A DNA stretch of 64,000 bases from contig JAAEYW010000022.1 in assembly GCA_018223185.1 (NCBI GenBank), positions 1 to 64,000 on the forward strand, given 5' to 3'. Both the position numbers and the translations under genes were made by a program. The stretch comes from Oceanospirillales bacterium (GTDB lineage: Bacteria > Pseudomonadota > Gammaproteobacteria > Pseudomonadales > Balneatricaceae). The notes under the pieces are model-generated. The model was given only the letters and a program-made list of their open reading frames with translations, searched no databases and had not been told where the DNA came from. Shown here piece by piece: positions 1 to 8,371 of this stretch; the first letter of the stretch is position 1, and every line of letters starts with the position of its first letter.

Positions 1-22
1 AAAACCGCCTCGCGGCGGTTTT
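1..22 (-). terminator. Terminator downstream of tatC
   Basis: Perfect 9-bp inverted repeat (AAAACCGCC / GGCGGTTTT) around a TCGC loop. It carries A and T runs on both sides, so it can work in either direction. It lies about 115 bp past the tatC stop and is the likely end of the ubiB-hisIE-tatABC transcript. What lies beyond it is outside the window. Confidence 0.75.
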
Positions 23-78
23 ATGTTTTTCTTTGCTTTTTCTAGCGAGGTAACGAAGTTTCCGTTCTAACGACTAGC

Positions 79-137
79 AAGCGAAGCGTCTAACTCCTGA
101 TAAGCGAAGCGTCTGCTTTCTTGCAAGCTAAGCCTCT
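79..137. repeat. Short tandem repeat, 23-bp period
   Basis: A 13-base core AAGCGAAGCGTCT occurs at 79-91 and 102-114. A variant, AAGCTAAGCCTCT, occurs at 125-137. The starts are exactly 23 bp apart each time. The third copy reaches the tatC stop codon at 136-138. No gene or known element explains it; it may be a decayed local duplication. Confidence 0.6.
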
Positions 138-909
138 AGCTGTCCGCGACCTCATCCTCTGCCGGTGCTTTCCGCTTAACGATAACCGCCAGCACAATTC
201 CCAGCTCGAACAGTAACCACATCGGTACTGCCAGCAGGGTTTGCGAGATAACATCGGGTGGCGTCAGCAACATCCCAAGGACAAAACAGCCGACAATGAC
301 GTATGCACGTTTCGCCCTGAGACTCTGAACGTCGGTTATGCCGCTCCAGACCAATAGCAACGTTGCAATGGGAATTTCGAAGACGACACCGAATGCAAAA
401 AAGATCTTAAGAACAAAGTTAAGATAACTACTTATATCAGTCATTACAGCTACATTTTCGGGTCCTACACTGGTAAAGAAACCGAAAATCAACGGAAAGA
501 CAACGAAGTACGCAAACGCTATACCTGAATAGAACAATACAATACTGGACGCCAATAATGGAACGGCCAGTCGTTTCTCATGCTTATAAAGCCCTGGAGA
601 GATAAAGCCCCAAACCTGATGCAGAATAAACGGCATCGCAAGAAAGATTGACAGCACCAGCGTCAGCTTAAAAGGCGCAAAAAACGGTGATGTGACATCT
701 GTCGCAATCATGCTGGTGCCTGCGGGTAGCAGAGCGGTTAAAGGCGCAGAAACAATTTCGTAGAGGTTATTAGCGAAATAGAACAAACAGAGGAATAAAA
801 TAAAAATCGCCAGTAGTGCCCGCATAAGGCGACTGCGAAGCTCTACCAGATGGGAGACAATAGGCTGCTCCTGATCATCCTCTGAATGGGTCTGGTTAGG
901 ATCTATCAT
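136..909 (-). CDS. tatC: Sec-independent protein translocase TatC
   Basis: The 257-aa polytopic inner-membrane protein is the core receptor of the twin-arginine translocase, which exports folded proteins. The conserved N-terminal cytoplasmic motif [10 protein letters not shown] (about residues 19-28) is present. Six hydrophobic segments follow, with the family-typical FxxPxL-like first periplasmic region and a late TPPDVISQ motif. Length and pattern are normal. It overlaps tatB by 14 bp, so the two are probably translationally coupled, and it is the last gene of ubiB-hisI-hisE-tatA-tatB-tatC. A likely client in this window is the TRAP binding protein at 43.5-44.7 kb, which has a twin-arginine signal. 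Confidence 0.97.
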   Translation of the reverse strand: MIDPNQTHSEDDQEQPIVSHLVELRSRLMRALLAIFILFLCLFYFANNLYEIVSAPLTALLPAGTSMIATDVTSPFFAPFKLTLVLSIFLAMPFILHQVWGFISPGLYKHEKRLAVPLLASSIVLFYSGIAFAYFVVFPLIFGFFTSVGPENVAVMTDISSYLNFVLKIFFAFGVVFEIPIATLLLVWSGITDVQSLRAKRAYVIVGCFVLGMLLTPPDVISQTLLAVPMWLLFELGIVLAVIVKRKAPAEDEVADS

Positions 910-1276
910 CGGCCTTGGTCTTTTCCTGTTCAGGCGGGACTTCGGAAGTCTGCTGCTTTCCCGCCTGATCCGATTTATCTTCTACAGCGGCAGTATCGGC
1001 AGCTTTTGGCGTGTAAGCGGCGGAGTCTTCAGAAGATGGACGACGCATCTCATCAAGTTCACGATCAAGCTCTTCCTGCTTCATCACAATCTGACGTTTC
1101 ATCTCATCAAGACGAAGCTCTTCACTAATTTCAGACTGAATACTGCTAAGGGTGCGCTTTGCTTTACTCACCCAAAGGCCGACAGTGCGAACAGCGACCG
1201 GAAGTTTTTCCGGCCCCAGCACCACCAATCCGACAATAGCGATTATCAGCAGCTCAGCAAAACCGATATCAAACAT
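896..1276 (-). CDS. tatB: Sec-independent protein translocase TatB
   Basis: TatB (126 aa) forms the substrate receptor complex with TatC. It begins [20 protein letters not shown], one N-terminal membrane helix with the conserved Glu8. The GPEKLP hinge follows, then a charged amphipathic helix (about residues 24-80) and a low-complexity acidic, Glu/Lys-rich tail. The Glu and FDIG start separate it from TatA. It starts 17 bp after tatA and overlaps tatC by 14 bp. Confidence 0.95.
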   Translation of the reverse strand: MFDIGFAELLIIAIVGLVVLGPEKLPVAVRTVGLWVSKAKRTLSSIQSEISEELRLDEMKRQIVMKQEELDRELDEMRRPSSEDSAAYTPKAADTAAVEDKSDQAGKQQTSEVPPEQEKTKADDRS

Positions 1277-1293
1277 CTACAGCTACCTGTCGG

Positions 1294-1551
1294 TTACTTA
1301 TCAGCTTTTGGCTCGTCTTTAACTTGCTCTTTAGTTTGCTCTTTTACTTCAGCTTTATCTGTTTCAGCAAAGTCGGCATCACTTTCCAGCTTTTTCTCTT
1401 CCTCTTTAGGGTCTTCATTCATCGCTTTCTTAAAACCCTTTACCGCACCACCCAGATCACCGCCAAGATTGCGCAGCTTCTTAGTGCCGAACAGCAGTAC
1501 AACGATTACTAACAGAATAGCCAACTGCCACAGACTAATACCACCTAACAT
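1294..1551 (-). CDS. tatA: Sec-independent protein translocase TatA
   Basis: TatA (85 aa) is the pore or membrane-thinning subunit of the Tat system. It has an N-terminal membrane helix ([18 protein letters not shown]), the [10 protein letters not shown] hinge and amphipathic helix, and a highly charged Lys/Glu tail. It lies between hisE (113 bp upstream) and tatB. The longer spacer to hisE may hold extra control, but no clear promoter or terminator was seen there. Confidence 0.95.
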   Translation of the reverse strand: MLGGISLWQLAILLVIVVLLFGTKKLRNLGGDLGGAVKGFKKAMNEDPKEEEKKLESDADFAETDKAEVKEQTKEQVKDEPKADK

Positions 1552-1664
1552 ATTATTGCTCTCCGATTTACTACTTGGGCGGAGCGTCTCCGCACATTAC
1601 GTTAAATTATAATTTTGCTGTTCCAGATTACTCGTTTTATAACGTCTCTGAAACTGCTTTAAAA

Positions 1665-2000
1665 CTACTTTTTCTCAGCCCGGGAAGCTTTCTCTTCCAG
1701 ACCTGACATATCGAAACGGCTGGCAAGCTCATTCACTACAGCTTCCGGACGCACCCCCAGATGGGATAGTGCAACCAGCGTATGAAACCACAGATCTGCT
1801 GTTTCATAGACAACATCACGGGTATCGCCATTTAATTCAGCATCTTTCGCGGCAATAATCGTTTCAGTTGCTTCTTCACCGATCTTTTCCAGAATTTTAT
1901 TCAGCCCTTTCGCATGCAGGCTGGCAACATAAGACTTTTCAGCCGTCGCCTCTTTTCGTTGCTCGAGAATATCGCCCAACTGTGTCAATACATCACTCAT
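1665..2000 (-). CDS. hisE: Phosphoribosyl-ATP pyrophosphatase HisE
   Basis: HisE (111 aa) hydrolyses phosphoribosyl-ATP to phosphoribosyl-AMP and pyrophosphate, the second step of histidine synthesis. It is an all-alpha MazG-like fold. The metal-binding stretch [15 protein letters not shown] (about residues 39-53) and the [14 protein letters not shown] helix are both present. It follows hisI by 8 bp. HisI and HisE are separate proteins here, as in Pseudomonas, rather than fused as in enterobacteria. Confidence 0.96.
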   Translation of the reverse strand: MSDVLTQLGDILEQRKEATAEKSYVASLHAKGLNKILEKIGEEATETIIAAKDAELNGDTRDVVYETADLWFHTLVALSHLGVRPEAVVNELASRFDMSGLEEKASRAEKK

Positions 2001-2008
2001 ATAAGGCC

Positions 2009-2398
2009 TTACTTGTCGTAAATCGTATCAGGATCTTTCAGAACGGGCTCAACTGCAACCCACTCTCCCTCTTTAAGTGTTTTAAAAAAGCAATGTTCAC
2101 GGCCAGTATGGCAGGCAATACCGCCTAACTGCTCTACACTGAGCAGAATGACATCATTATCACAATCAAGGCGGATGCCATGTAGCAGCTGCACATGACC
2201 GGACTCTTCCCCTTTGCGCCATAGCTTCTGCCGTGACCGGGACCAGTAAATAGCCCGGTTTTCCTGCACAGTCAGAGACAGCGCCTCACGATTCATCCAG
2301 GCAACCATCAACACCCTGCCCGTAAGATGATCCTGAGCGATAGCCGGTACCAGCCCATCACTATTCCACTTAACCTGATCTAACCATAACTCTGACAT
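2009..2398 (-). CDS. hisI: Phosphoribosyl-AMP cyclohydrolase HisI
   Basis: HisI opens the adenine ring of phosphoribosyl-AMP, the third step of histidine synthesis, using Zn and Mg. The metal-site motif DCDND and the downstream [13 protein letters not shown] motif with its Cys/His ligands are visible. I chose the ATG at 2398 (129 aa, [11 protein letters not shown]). The reading frame is open from a TTG at 2413, but a GAAG ribosome site sits about 8 bases before the ATG. It lies between ubiB and hisE in one operon. Confidence 0.95.
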   Translation of the reverse strand: MSELWLDQVKWNSDGLVPAIAQDHLTGRVLMVAWMNREALSLTVQENRAIYWSRSRQKLWRKGEESGHVQLLHGIRLDCDNDVILLSVEQLGGIACHTGREHCFFKTLKEGEWVAVEPVLKDPDTIYDK

Positions 2399-2503
2399 AT
2401 CAATATTCTTCAAAATCTAAGCAGGCAAGGATACCCGATACCCTGCAACTGTACTATCCCCGGAAAGCGGGAGGCGGCAAGAGTAATTGTTTATTGTTTC
2501 ACT

Positions 2504-4141
2504 TCAATGACGCAGCAGCAATACTGCAGCGGAAGCACCCAACAGCCAGCTCAGAGCGGGCAGATCCCGGACTACAAATAGCGGATCATCTACCGAAAGC
2601 CCAACGGCAGCAATGAGACACAGCAGACCAATCCAGCGTCCTTTCTGACTACGTTGCTGCTGCAGTTCTTGTCGCGCCACACTCAGGGCGAGCATATCCC
2701 GCCGTCGGTTATCGTCCAGGTTCTTCAACTGATTCAAAGCATCATAAGCCATCTGCGGCAGATGGGGCATTTTATCCAGCCACTCCGGAGCTTGTTGTTT
2801 CATCGAGCGGTAGACCGCTTTAGGCCCCATTCGCTCTTTCATCCAGCGTTCAAGAAACGGCTGTCCGGTTTGCCAAAGATCAAGCTCCGGATACAGCTGA
2901 CGCCCCAGCCCCTCAATATTCAGCAGGGTCTTCTGCAACAGCACTAACTGCGGCTGCACCTCCATATTGAAACGCCGGGCGGTCTGGAACAATCCCATCA
3001 GCACCATGCCAAAAGAGATATCTTTCAGTGGCTTTTCAAAAATCGGCTCGCACACACTACGAATAGCTGTTTCAAATGCCTGGACATTGGTATCCGGGGG
3101 TACCCAGCCTGAATCAATATGCAGTTGCGCAACCTGACGGTAGTCTCGCTGAAAAAAGGCCAGAAAGTTACGCGCCAGATAACTTTGATCTTCCGGCGAA
3201 AGAGAACCGACAATACCGAAATCAACGGCTATATACTGTGGTGCTGAGGGGTTTTCCCGGGAAACAAAGATATTGCCAGGGTGCATATCCGCATGGAAGA
3301 AACTGTCACGAAAAACCTGAGTGAAAAATATCTCTACACCCTGCTCTGCCAGTTTCTTCATATCGGTGTTCTGGGCTTTCAGCTGTTCAATATCGGCCAC
3401 CGGAATACCGTGAATGCGCTCCATCACCAGAACATTCTGTCGGGTCAGATCCCAATAGATCTCAGGTACATATAGTATGGGGGAGTTATCAAAATTACGC
3501 CTGATCTGAGAGCCGTTAGCCGCCTCTTTACGCAGATCCAGTTCATCAAAGATAGTATTTTCATAGTCAGCGACCACTTCTACCGGCTTCAGTCTGCGCC
3601 CTTCAACCCAGAGAGCCTGAACCAGCCTGGCGATGGTGTACAGCACCGCGATATCTTTACGAATAGTTTTTTCGATGCCCGGGCGGATTACTTTAACCAC
3701 CACCTCTTCACCGTTATATAACAGTGCTTCATGCACCTGTGCGACCGATGCAGACGCCATTGGCGTTGCATTAAACTCGGCAAAAATCTCTGCCACCGGA
3801 GCGCCCAGCGCACGCTCAATCAACCGCTGAGAATATGCGCCCTCAAAAGGCGGCACCTGGTCCTGTAGCTTTTTTAGTTCCAGAGCTAAATCATCGGACA
3901 AAAGATCACGCCGAGTGGAAAGCATCTGGCCAAACTTAATAAACACCGGACCCAGCTCTTCCAGCGCCAGGCGTAAACGCTGGCCCTGAGACCGGGACCC
4001 CACAGGAATCAGATAGCGCCACAGCATCAGCTTCAATAGCAGACGGGCATACCAGCGCAGGCTGATCTGTTCAAAAAGGGTATCAAGCCGGTATCTCGCA
4101 AAAACCCGTGCAATCTTGAAAATTCGGAGTAAACGTCGCAC
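2504..4141 (-). CDS. ubiB: Ubiquinone biosynthesis protein UbiB (ADCK-like kinase)
   Basis: UbiB (545 aa) is an atypical ABC1/ADCK protein-kinase-like ATPase that supports aerobic ubiquinone synthesis, probably by handling hydrophobic intermediates at the membrane. The KxGQ signature is visible ([15 protein letters not shown], about residues 69-83). So are an alanine-rich nucleotide loop (ASASVAQV), the catalytic ADMHPGNIF and the metal-binding VDFGIVG. The C-terminus has two hydrophobic segments that would anchor it in the inner membrane. It heads the hisIE-tatABC group, as in Pseudomonas. The usual partners ubiE and ubiJ are not upstream; a diguanylate cyclase is there instead. Confidence 0.95.
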   Translation of the reverse strand: MRRLLRIFKIARVFARYRLDTLFEQISLRWYARLLLKLMLWRYLIPVGSRSQGQRLRLALEELGPVFIKFGQMLSTRRDLLSDDLALELKKLQDQVPPFEGAYSQRLIERALGAPVAEIFAEFNATPMASASVAQVHEALLYNGEEVVVKVIRPGIEKTIRKDIAVLYTIARLVQALWVEGRRLKPVEVVADYENTIFDELDLRKEAANGSQIRRNFDNSPILYVPEIYWDLTRQNVLVMERIHGIPVADIEQLKAQNTDMKKLAEQGVEIFFTQVFRDSFFHADMHPGNIFVSRENPSAPQYIAVDFGIVGSLSPEDQSYLARNFLAFFQRDYRQVAQLHIDSGWVPPDTNVQAFETAIRSVCEPIFEKPLKDISFGMVLMGLFQTARRFNMEVQPQLVLLQKTLLNIEGLGRQLYPELDLWQTGQPFLERWMKERMGPKAVYRSMKQQAPEWLDKMPHLPQMAYDALNQLKNLDDNRRRDMLALSVARQELQQQRSQKGRWIGLLCLIAAVGLSVDDPLFVVRDLPALSWLLGASAAVLLLRH

Positions 4142-4241
4142 CGCTGTTATGTTCCGTGGTCAGTTGTTCTGGAGTGAGGCAGGCATATTGCCCACTTCGG
4201 CACTCAAGGTAAAGAGCTGCATCATACCGGAGTAGACAAGG

Positions 4242-5777
4242 TTAACCCAGCTCTATACGGTTTCGTCCCAGGCTCTTGGCTGTATAAAGCGCTCTGTCAG
4301 CCCGCCCAAACAACCCATCAACAGAGTCATCTGCCTGCACCTCTGCAACGCCCAGCGAGAGAGTAATATTCACCGGCTCGCCATGAAAGTTAAAAGGGCT
4401 GCACTCAACGGCATGACGGATTTTTTCTACTGCAACTACCGCCTGCTCTGCTGTTGTTCCAGGCATCAGAATAACAAACTCTTCGCCGCCATAGCGGGAG
4501 ACAAAATCAGTAGAACGGCACTGACGGGTAAGAATGGTGGCCACCAGACGCAAGACCTTATCACCCGCCTGGTGACCATAAGAATCATTAATACGCTTAA
4601 AGAGATCAAGATCGGCAACAGCGATTGAAAAAGCCTGACCATAACGCTTCCAACGATCAAACTCAGAGGCAATCTGTTGATCATATCCGCCTCTGTTGGG
4701 CAGAGAGGTCAGTGAGTCGGTCAGCGCTTTATGGCGTTCAGCTTCCATGTGCACTTTCATCTGCTGTGTCTGCAGCTCCATCTGCTCAAGGCGATTCTGG
4801 AGCTGCTGATAGCGTTCATGCAACCGCCTTTCACGGTTTTCCTCTTTCTGTTTAAACAGATCCACAGATGCCACAATGTTTTGCAGCTGTGATGATACAT
4901 TACTCTTTAGCTGCTGCAGATCCTGTGACTCCAGCATCGCCTGCTGAATAGACTGCACATTGCTGTGAACCCCACTGCTCAGCAAAGCCGTTTCCTCACT
5001 CAACAGCCCATCTTTCTGGCTCTCTTCAACAAAGGCCTGCACCTCAGCCAGCTGCCCGGTAAGGTTTAACAGATAATCTTCGAAATCTTCACTATTATTA
5101 GAACTTAACCGGGCCACAAGCCCTACGAGATCCTGAATAATCCCCGAGAGACTACTAAGCGATATACCCCTTTCTATTCTCCTAACCAGCTCCCGGGCCA
5201 GCGACATATCTCCCTGAGGGATATGCAGACCAGACATCAGACTGAGCAGCTCAGAACCTATCTTTTGTAACAGCTCCTCATCTTCATGCCCCAGCTCTTC
5301 AAGAATTCCGTTTTGACGTCCACCAATAAAGTCGTCTGTCAGGAGGGGCGCCTGGAGGGTAACCAGGTCGTTAATGAGAGAGGAATCATAAGCAAGCTGT
5401 CCCACAAACGGGGCCATCGTCCTCTCAATCTCACTCAGACGCTCATTACTCAGATCGCTGGTCAGATTCAGGCGTAGCTGGTATATCCATTGCTGCAGCC
5501 CATGCAACAACTCATTGCGATGCTGCTGCTGTTCAAGATCCAGTCCCCTGAGCTGCTTCTCAACCAGACTGACGGTTTCTGCCTTACCCGTTTTATCTGT
5601 TTTAATTTGCTCACACAGCGTTTTTAAAGACCGGTCTAACTGCTCTGATTGTCCATCAAGTGCGACAGCCATTTGACAGATAAGGCGCAGGAGAGGCTGT
5701 TCATCAAGTTTAACCTGCAGCTTATCTACCTCTTCTGAAAGCGTTTTGTAACGTTCTTTCCAGTCGTCCTGTTCCAT
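4242..5777 (-). CDS. dgcP: Diguanylate cyclase, DgcP-like
   Basis: This protein makes c-di-GMP from two GTP. The C-terminal GGDEF domain has an intact active site, GGEEF at residues 430-434. A feedback I-site, RSTD at 421-424, lies exactly five residues before it, so product inhibition is expected. About 340 N-terminal residues are helical, Leu/Gln-rich and soluble. A coiled coil at roughly 290-350 probably drives dimerisation; there is no membrane segment. I chose the ATG at 5777 (511 aa) over an upstream TTG. The position beside dsbA and cytochrome c4 matches Pseudomonas dgcP, whose product is reported to act at the cell pole with FimV; applying that role here is inference. Confidence 0.85.
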   Translation of the reverse strand: MEQDDWKERYKTLSEEVDKLQVKLDEQPLLRLICQMAVALDGQSEQLDRSLKTLCEQIKTDKTGKAETVSLVEKQLRGLDLEQQQHRNELLHGLQQWIYQLRLNLTSDLSNERLSEIERTMAPFVGQLAYDSSLINDLVTLQAPLLTDDFIGGRQNGILEELGHEDEELLQKIGSELLSLMSGLHIPQGDMSLARELVRRIERGISLSSLSGIIQDLVGLVARLSSNNSEDFEDYLLNLTGQLAEVQAFVEESQKDGLLSEETALLSSGVHSNVQSIQQAMLESQDLQQLKSNVSSQLQNIVASVDLFKQKEENRERRLHERYQQLQNRLEQMELQTQQMKVHMEAERHKALTDSLTSLPNRGGYDQQIASEFDRWKRYGQAFSIAVADLDLFKRINDSYGHQAGDKVLRLVATILTRQCRSTDFVSRYGGEEFVILMPGTTAEQAVVAVEKIRHAVECSPFNFHGEPVNITLSLGVAEVQADDSVDGLFGRADRALYTAKSLGRNRIELG

Positions 5778-5885
5778 CACCCACACCCGTGAACCGGCCA
5801 ATCAATAAATTTTAAAGCTCAATTCTATGTCACTTCCGGGCCGACAAGCCATAGATTCTCCCGCGATCTTTAACCAATACGCAAT

Positions 5886-5912
5886 AAAAAAGCCGCTAAA
5901 TGCGGCTTTTTT
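5886..5912 (-). terminator. Terminator of dsbA
   Basis: An 11-bp inverted repeat (AAAAAAGCCGC / GCGGCTTTTTT) with a 5-nt loop lies 15 bp past the dsbA stop. It is a classical intrinsic terminator and separates dsbA from the cyclase gene. Confidence 0.9.
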
Positions 5913-5926
5913 GATCTAACTAACTA

Positions 5927-6550
5927 TTACTGTGCATTTCGTTCCTGCTCAATAAGATACTCTGCCACTTTAAGCATTCCGGCATGCCCTCCGGCTTTAT
6001 CGGCAGTAATACGATATTTACCGTTAACAATCAGGGTCGGCACACTCTGAATACCATAGCCTTTCAGCTTTGAAGCACCCTGATTCATGCGCATATTGAC
6101 GGCGAAAGACTGGTTCATTTTAATGAACTGATCCTTATCGACACCGAGGCCTGCATAGTAATCAGCAAGATCATCAATACTACTAAACCGGCGCCGCTCT
6201 TTGTGCAGCGCATTGAAAGTAGCCTGATGGGTTTTATCAAGATCATTGAGAATCTCAGAGGCGTAATATGCCCGGGCCAGCGGCTCCCAGGAACGGGAAA
6301 AGACCACGGGGACACGCTCAAAATTAACATCAGCCGGCAACTTAGATGTCCAGCTGTGCAGTAACGGCTCAAACCGGGCGCAATGTGGGCAGAGATAGCC
6401 AAAAGCTTCCACGACTTCGACTTTTGCTTTATCAGCGGTCGGAACCGGCATGGCAATCACGTCATAGTTTACACCGGCCTTATATTCCTCAGCCTGTGCG
6501 ATGACTGCAGTCAGGGTTATTAGCAACCCGATAGCGAGTTTTCTTAACAT
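5927..6550 (-). CDS. dsbA: Periplasmic thiol:disulfide oxidoreductase DsbA
   Basis: DsbA introduces disulfides into exported proteins and is re-oxidised by DsbB. A signal peptide (MLRKLAIGLLITLTAVIAQA) is cleaved before EEYKAG. The active site is CPHC, with Cys54 and Cys57 of the precursor. The cis-proline loop is SVPTLIV. I chose the ATG at 6550 (207 aa), because the four extra residues from 6562 (METD) do not suit a signal peptide. It has its own terminator (5886-5912) and is isolated from cytochrome c4 by another. The eight-cysteine protein at 40012-40446 is a possible client. Confidence 0.95.
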   Translation of the reverse strand: MLRKLAIGLLITLTAVIAQAEEYKAGVNYDVIAMPVPTADKAKVEVVEAFGYLCPHCARFEPLLHSWTSKLPADVNFERVPVVFSRSWEPLARAYYASEILNDLDKTHQATFNALHKERRRFSSIDDLADYYAGLGVDKDQFIKMNQSFAVNMRMNQGASKLKGYGIQSVPTLIVNGKYRITADKAGGHAGMLKVAEYLIEQERNAQ

Positions 6551-6636
6551 ATCTGTCTCCAACCTTTCAGAATATCAGTCTCATAGACCGGCCAATATGC
6601 GTCAAGTTCAGCTCTGGCGCAAATTTTTTTGCCAAT

Positions 6637-6661
6637 AAAAAAGGCAGCTTACGCTGCCTTT
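6637..6661 (-). terminator. Terminator of the cytochrome c4 gene
   Basis: An 8-bp stem (AAGGCAGC / GCTGCCTT) with a TTAC loop. On the minus strand it is followed by six T residues. It starts about 20 bp after the cytochrome c4 stop codon. Confidence 0.88.
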
Positions 6662-6680
6662 CCTGACTCAGAGCTGAATC

Positions 6681-7283
6681 TTAATTCAGGCCCTGGATAT
6701 AACTCGCAACAGCCTGAATCTCCTTATCACTCAGTTTCGCCGCGATAGTACTCATCATCGCCTGAGGATCGTTATTACGGCCACCTGAGCGGAAATTCTT
6801 CAACTGAGTCTCAACGTACTGAGCATGCTGACCACTCAGCTGTGGGTAACCTGCGGACTCAATACCTTTACCCTGTGCACCATGACACGCAGTACATGCC
6901 GCTACACCCTTAGATGCGATACCGGCACGGTAGATCTTCTCGCCTGCTTCAACCAGGTCCGCTTTAGCTGCGCCAATCTGGACTGTTTTAGAAGAATAAT
7001 AAGCAGCAATATCAGCCAGATCCTGATCATTCAGGTTAGTCAGCAGACCTGTCATTTCAACAACAGTACGGTTGCCTGCTTTAATATCCTGCAACTGTTT
7101 CAGCAGGTAACGCTCATTCTGGCCCGCCAGCTTAGGGAAGTTTCCGACAGCACTGTTGCCATCAGCTCCGTGACATGCACCGCAGATTGCGGTTTTACCC
7201 TGCCCTGCAGCAGCATCTCCCGCCGCATGTGCAACACTTATGATACTCACGCTTGCCAGTATGGCGATCAGTAGTTTATTCAT
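6681..7283 (-). CDS. cc4: Dihaem cytochrome c4
   Basis: The protein (200 aa) has a Sec signal peptide (MNKLLIAILASVSIISVAHA). Two similar cytochrome c domains follow, each with one CxxCH haem site: CGACHG near residue 34 and CTACHG near residue 131. Cytochromes c4 are periplasmic two-haem electron carriers, usually feeding cbb3-type or other terminal oxidases. Repeated G-Y/P-x-L-x-Q motifs before the methionine ligands (MSTIAAKLSD and MTGLLTNLND regions) fit the family. It is monocistronic and divergent from engB, as in Pseudomonas. Confidence 0.94.
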   Translation of the reverse strand: MNKLLIAILASVSIISVAHAAGDAAAGQGKTAICGACHGADGNSAVGNFPKLAGQNERYLLKQLQDIKAGNRTVVEMTGLLTNLNDQDLADIAAYYSSKTVQIGAAKADLVEAGEKIYRAGIASKGVAACTACHGAQGKGIESAGYPQLSGQHAQYVETQLKNFRSGGRNNDPQAMMSTIAAKLSDKEIQAVASYIQGLN

Positions 7284-7488
7284 CGACTAACCCAGACTCT
7301 TGCTATAGATTGCTAACGGTTTCTGCCACACTCTGAAACTGATCAGACTGAAACAGGGCGACCAAACCAACACCCGGGCTGGTGTAATATTACAGCCACA
7401 GGTAGAATTCCGGCGGAATTATAACCTAATATCCATACAAACTGGAACGATAAATGTCTGTATTTACAGGCTGATAGGCAAAAAGTAT

Positions 7489-8124
7489 ATGTCTTTACCC
7501 CAAATTCAGTACCATCTGACACGTTTTAATACCAGTGCAAGCAAGCTTAGCCAGTGCCCTGAGGACACCGGTGCAGAAGTTGCATTTGCAGGCCGTTCCA
7601 ATGCAGGCAAATCCAGTGCAATCAACACTCTGACCAATGCAAAGCTGGCCCGGACCAGTAAAACACCGGGCCGGACTCAGCTGATTAACTTCTTCGATAC
7701 TAATGTGGAAGGTGTCCGCATCGTTGACCTGCCAGGCTATGGTTATGCCAAAGTCCCTATCGCCATGAAGGAGCACTGGCAGAAACATCTGGATGATTAC
7801 CTGCAGAACCGGGAATGCCTTCGCGGGGTTGTATTGATGGTGGATATCCGCCACCCCCTGAAAGAGTTTGATCAGATGATGATTCAGTGGTGTAGCGAGG
7901 CCGGCATGCCTTTGCACATTCTGCTGACTAAAGCCGATAAACTGAATCGCGGCGCGGCACAGAATGCTTTATTAAAAATGAAGCAGCTGCTGGATGTAAA
8001 AAACAATCCGCTCGTGACAATTCAGACCTTTTCCGCATTGAAAACAACCGGCGTCGACCAGTTACGTGAACACCTTAATCGCTGGCTGTTAGAGGACGAT
8101 GAAGCACAGCAGGAAGCTGAATAA
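7489..8124 (+). CDS. engB: Ribosome biogenesis GTPase EngB (YihA/YsxC)
   Basis: EngB (211 aa) is an essential GTPase needed for assembly of the large ribosomal subunit. The G1 loop GRSNAGKSS (about residues 32-40), the G3 motif DLPGYGY and the G4 motif TKAD are all visible. A Gln-rich acidic C-terminal tail follows. It is divergent from cytochrome c4 and convergent with polA. The polA side carries a structured spacer where other gammaproteobacteria keep a small RNA. Confidence 0.95.
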   Translation: MSLPQIQYHLTRFNTSASKLSQCPEDTGAEVAFAGRSNAGKSSAINTLTNAKLARTSKTPGRTQLINFFDTNVEGVRIVDLPGYGYAKVPIAMKEHWQKHLDDYLQNRECLRGVVLMVDIRHPLKEFDQMMIQWCSEAGMPLHILLTKADKLNRGAAQNALLKMKQLLDVKNNPLVTIQTFSALKTTGVDQLREHLNRWLLEDDEAQQEAE

Positions 8125-8198
8125 CCGCCAAACAGGAGCTATAAAAAAAGCTCCCGGAATCATCAAGGGGGAACCATTTGATTTCGAGAGCGTTAAAG

Positions 8199-8304
8199 GC
8201 ATACTTGTTTTCGTATGCTTCATTGATCATGAGAGCCACCCAGGCACGGGGTCTGTCGCTGCATCTGCATTCAGATGCAGGAGTATAAAGATGACTCTCA
8301 TGAT
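8199..8304. ncRNA. Structured engB-polA spacer, candidate small RNA
   Basis: The 247-bp gap between convergent engB and polA has three nested or adjacent perfect hairpins. The first is GCATAC/GTATGC at 8199-8218. The second is a long-range 10-bp pairing ATCATGAGAG/CTCTCATGAT at 8226-8235 and 8295-8304. Inside it lies a 9-bp hairpin CTGCATCTG/CAGATGCAG with a 4-nt loop at 8259-8280. The plus-strand outer stem is followed by TTT. Enterobacteria encode Spot 42 and Pseudomonas encodes ErsA in this same gap; I see no sequence likeness to Spot 42. Strand and transcription are unproven. A weak plus-strand promoter guess is TTGATT (8178-8183) with ATACTT (8201-8206). Confidence 0.4.
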
Positions 8305-8371
8305 TTTAAGATTAGTCCAGCGCTGAAAAGTACGCCAACCGGACATGGCTAAAATATCAGAGAGGACTGAA

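Noticed and set aside
8199-8304. Spot 42 (spf) RNA proper
   Set aside because: Position fits, but I could not find the Spot 42 conserved 5' region or its terminator; it is reported only as an unnamed candidate.
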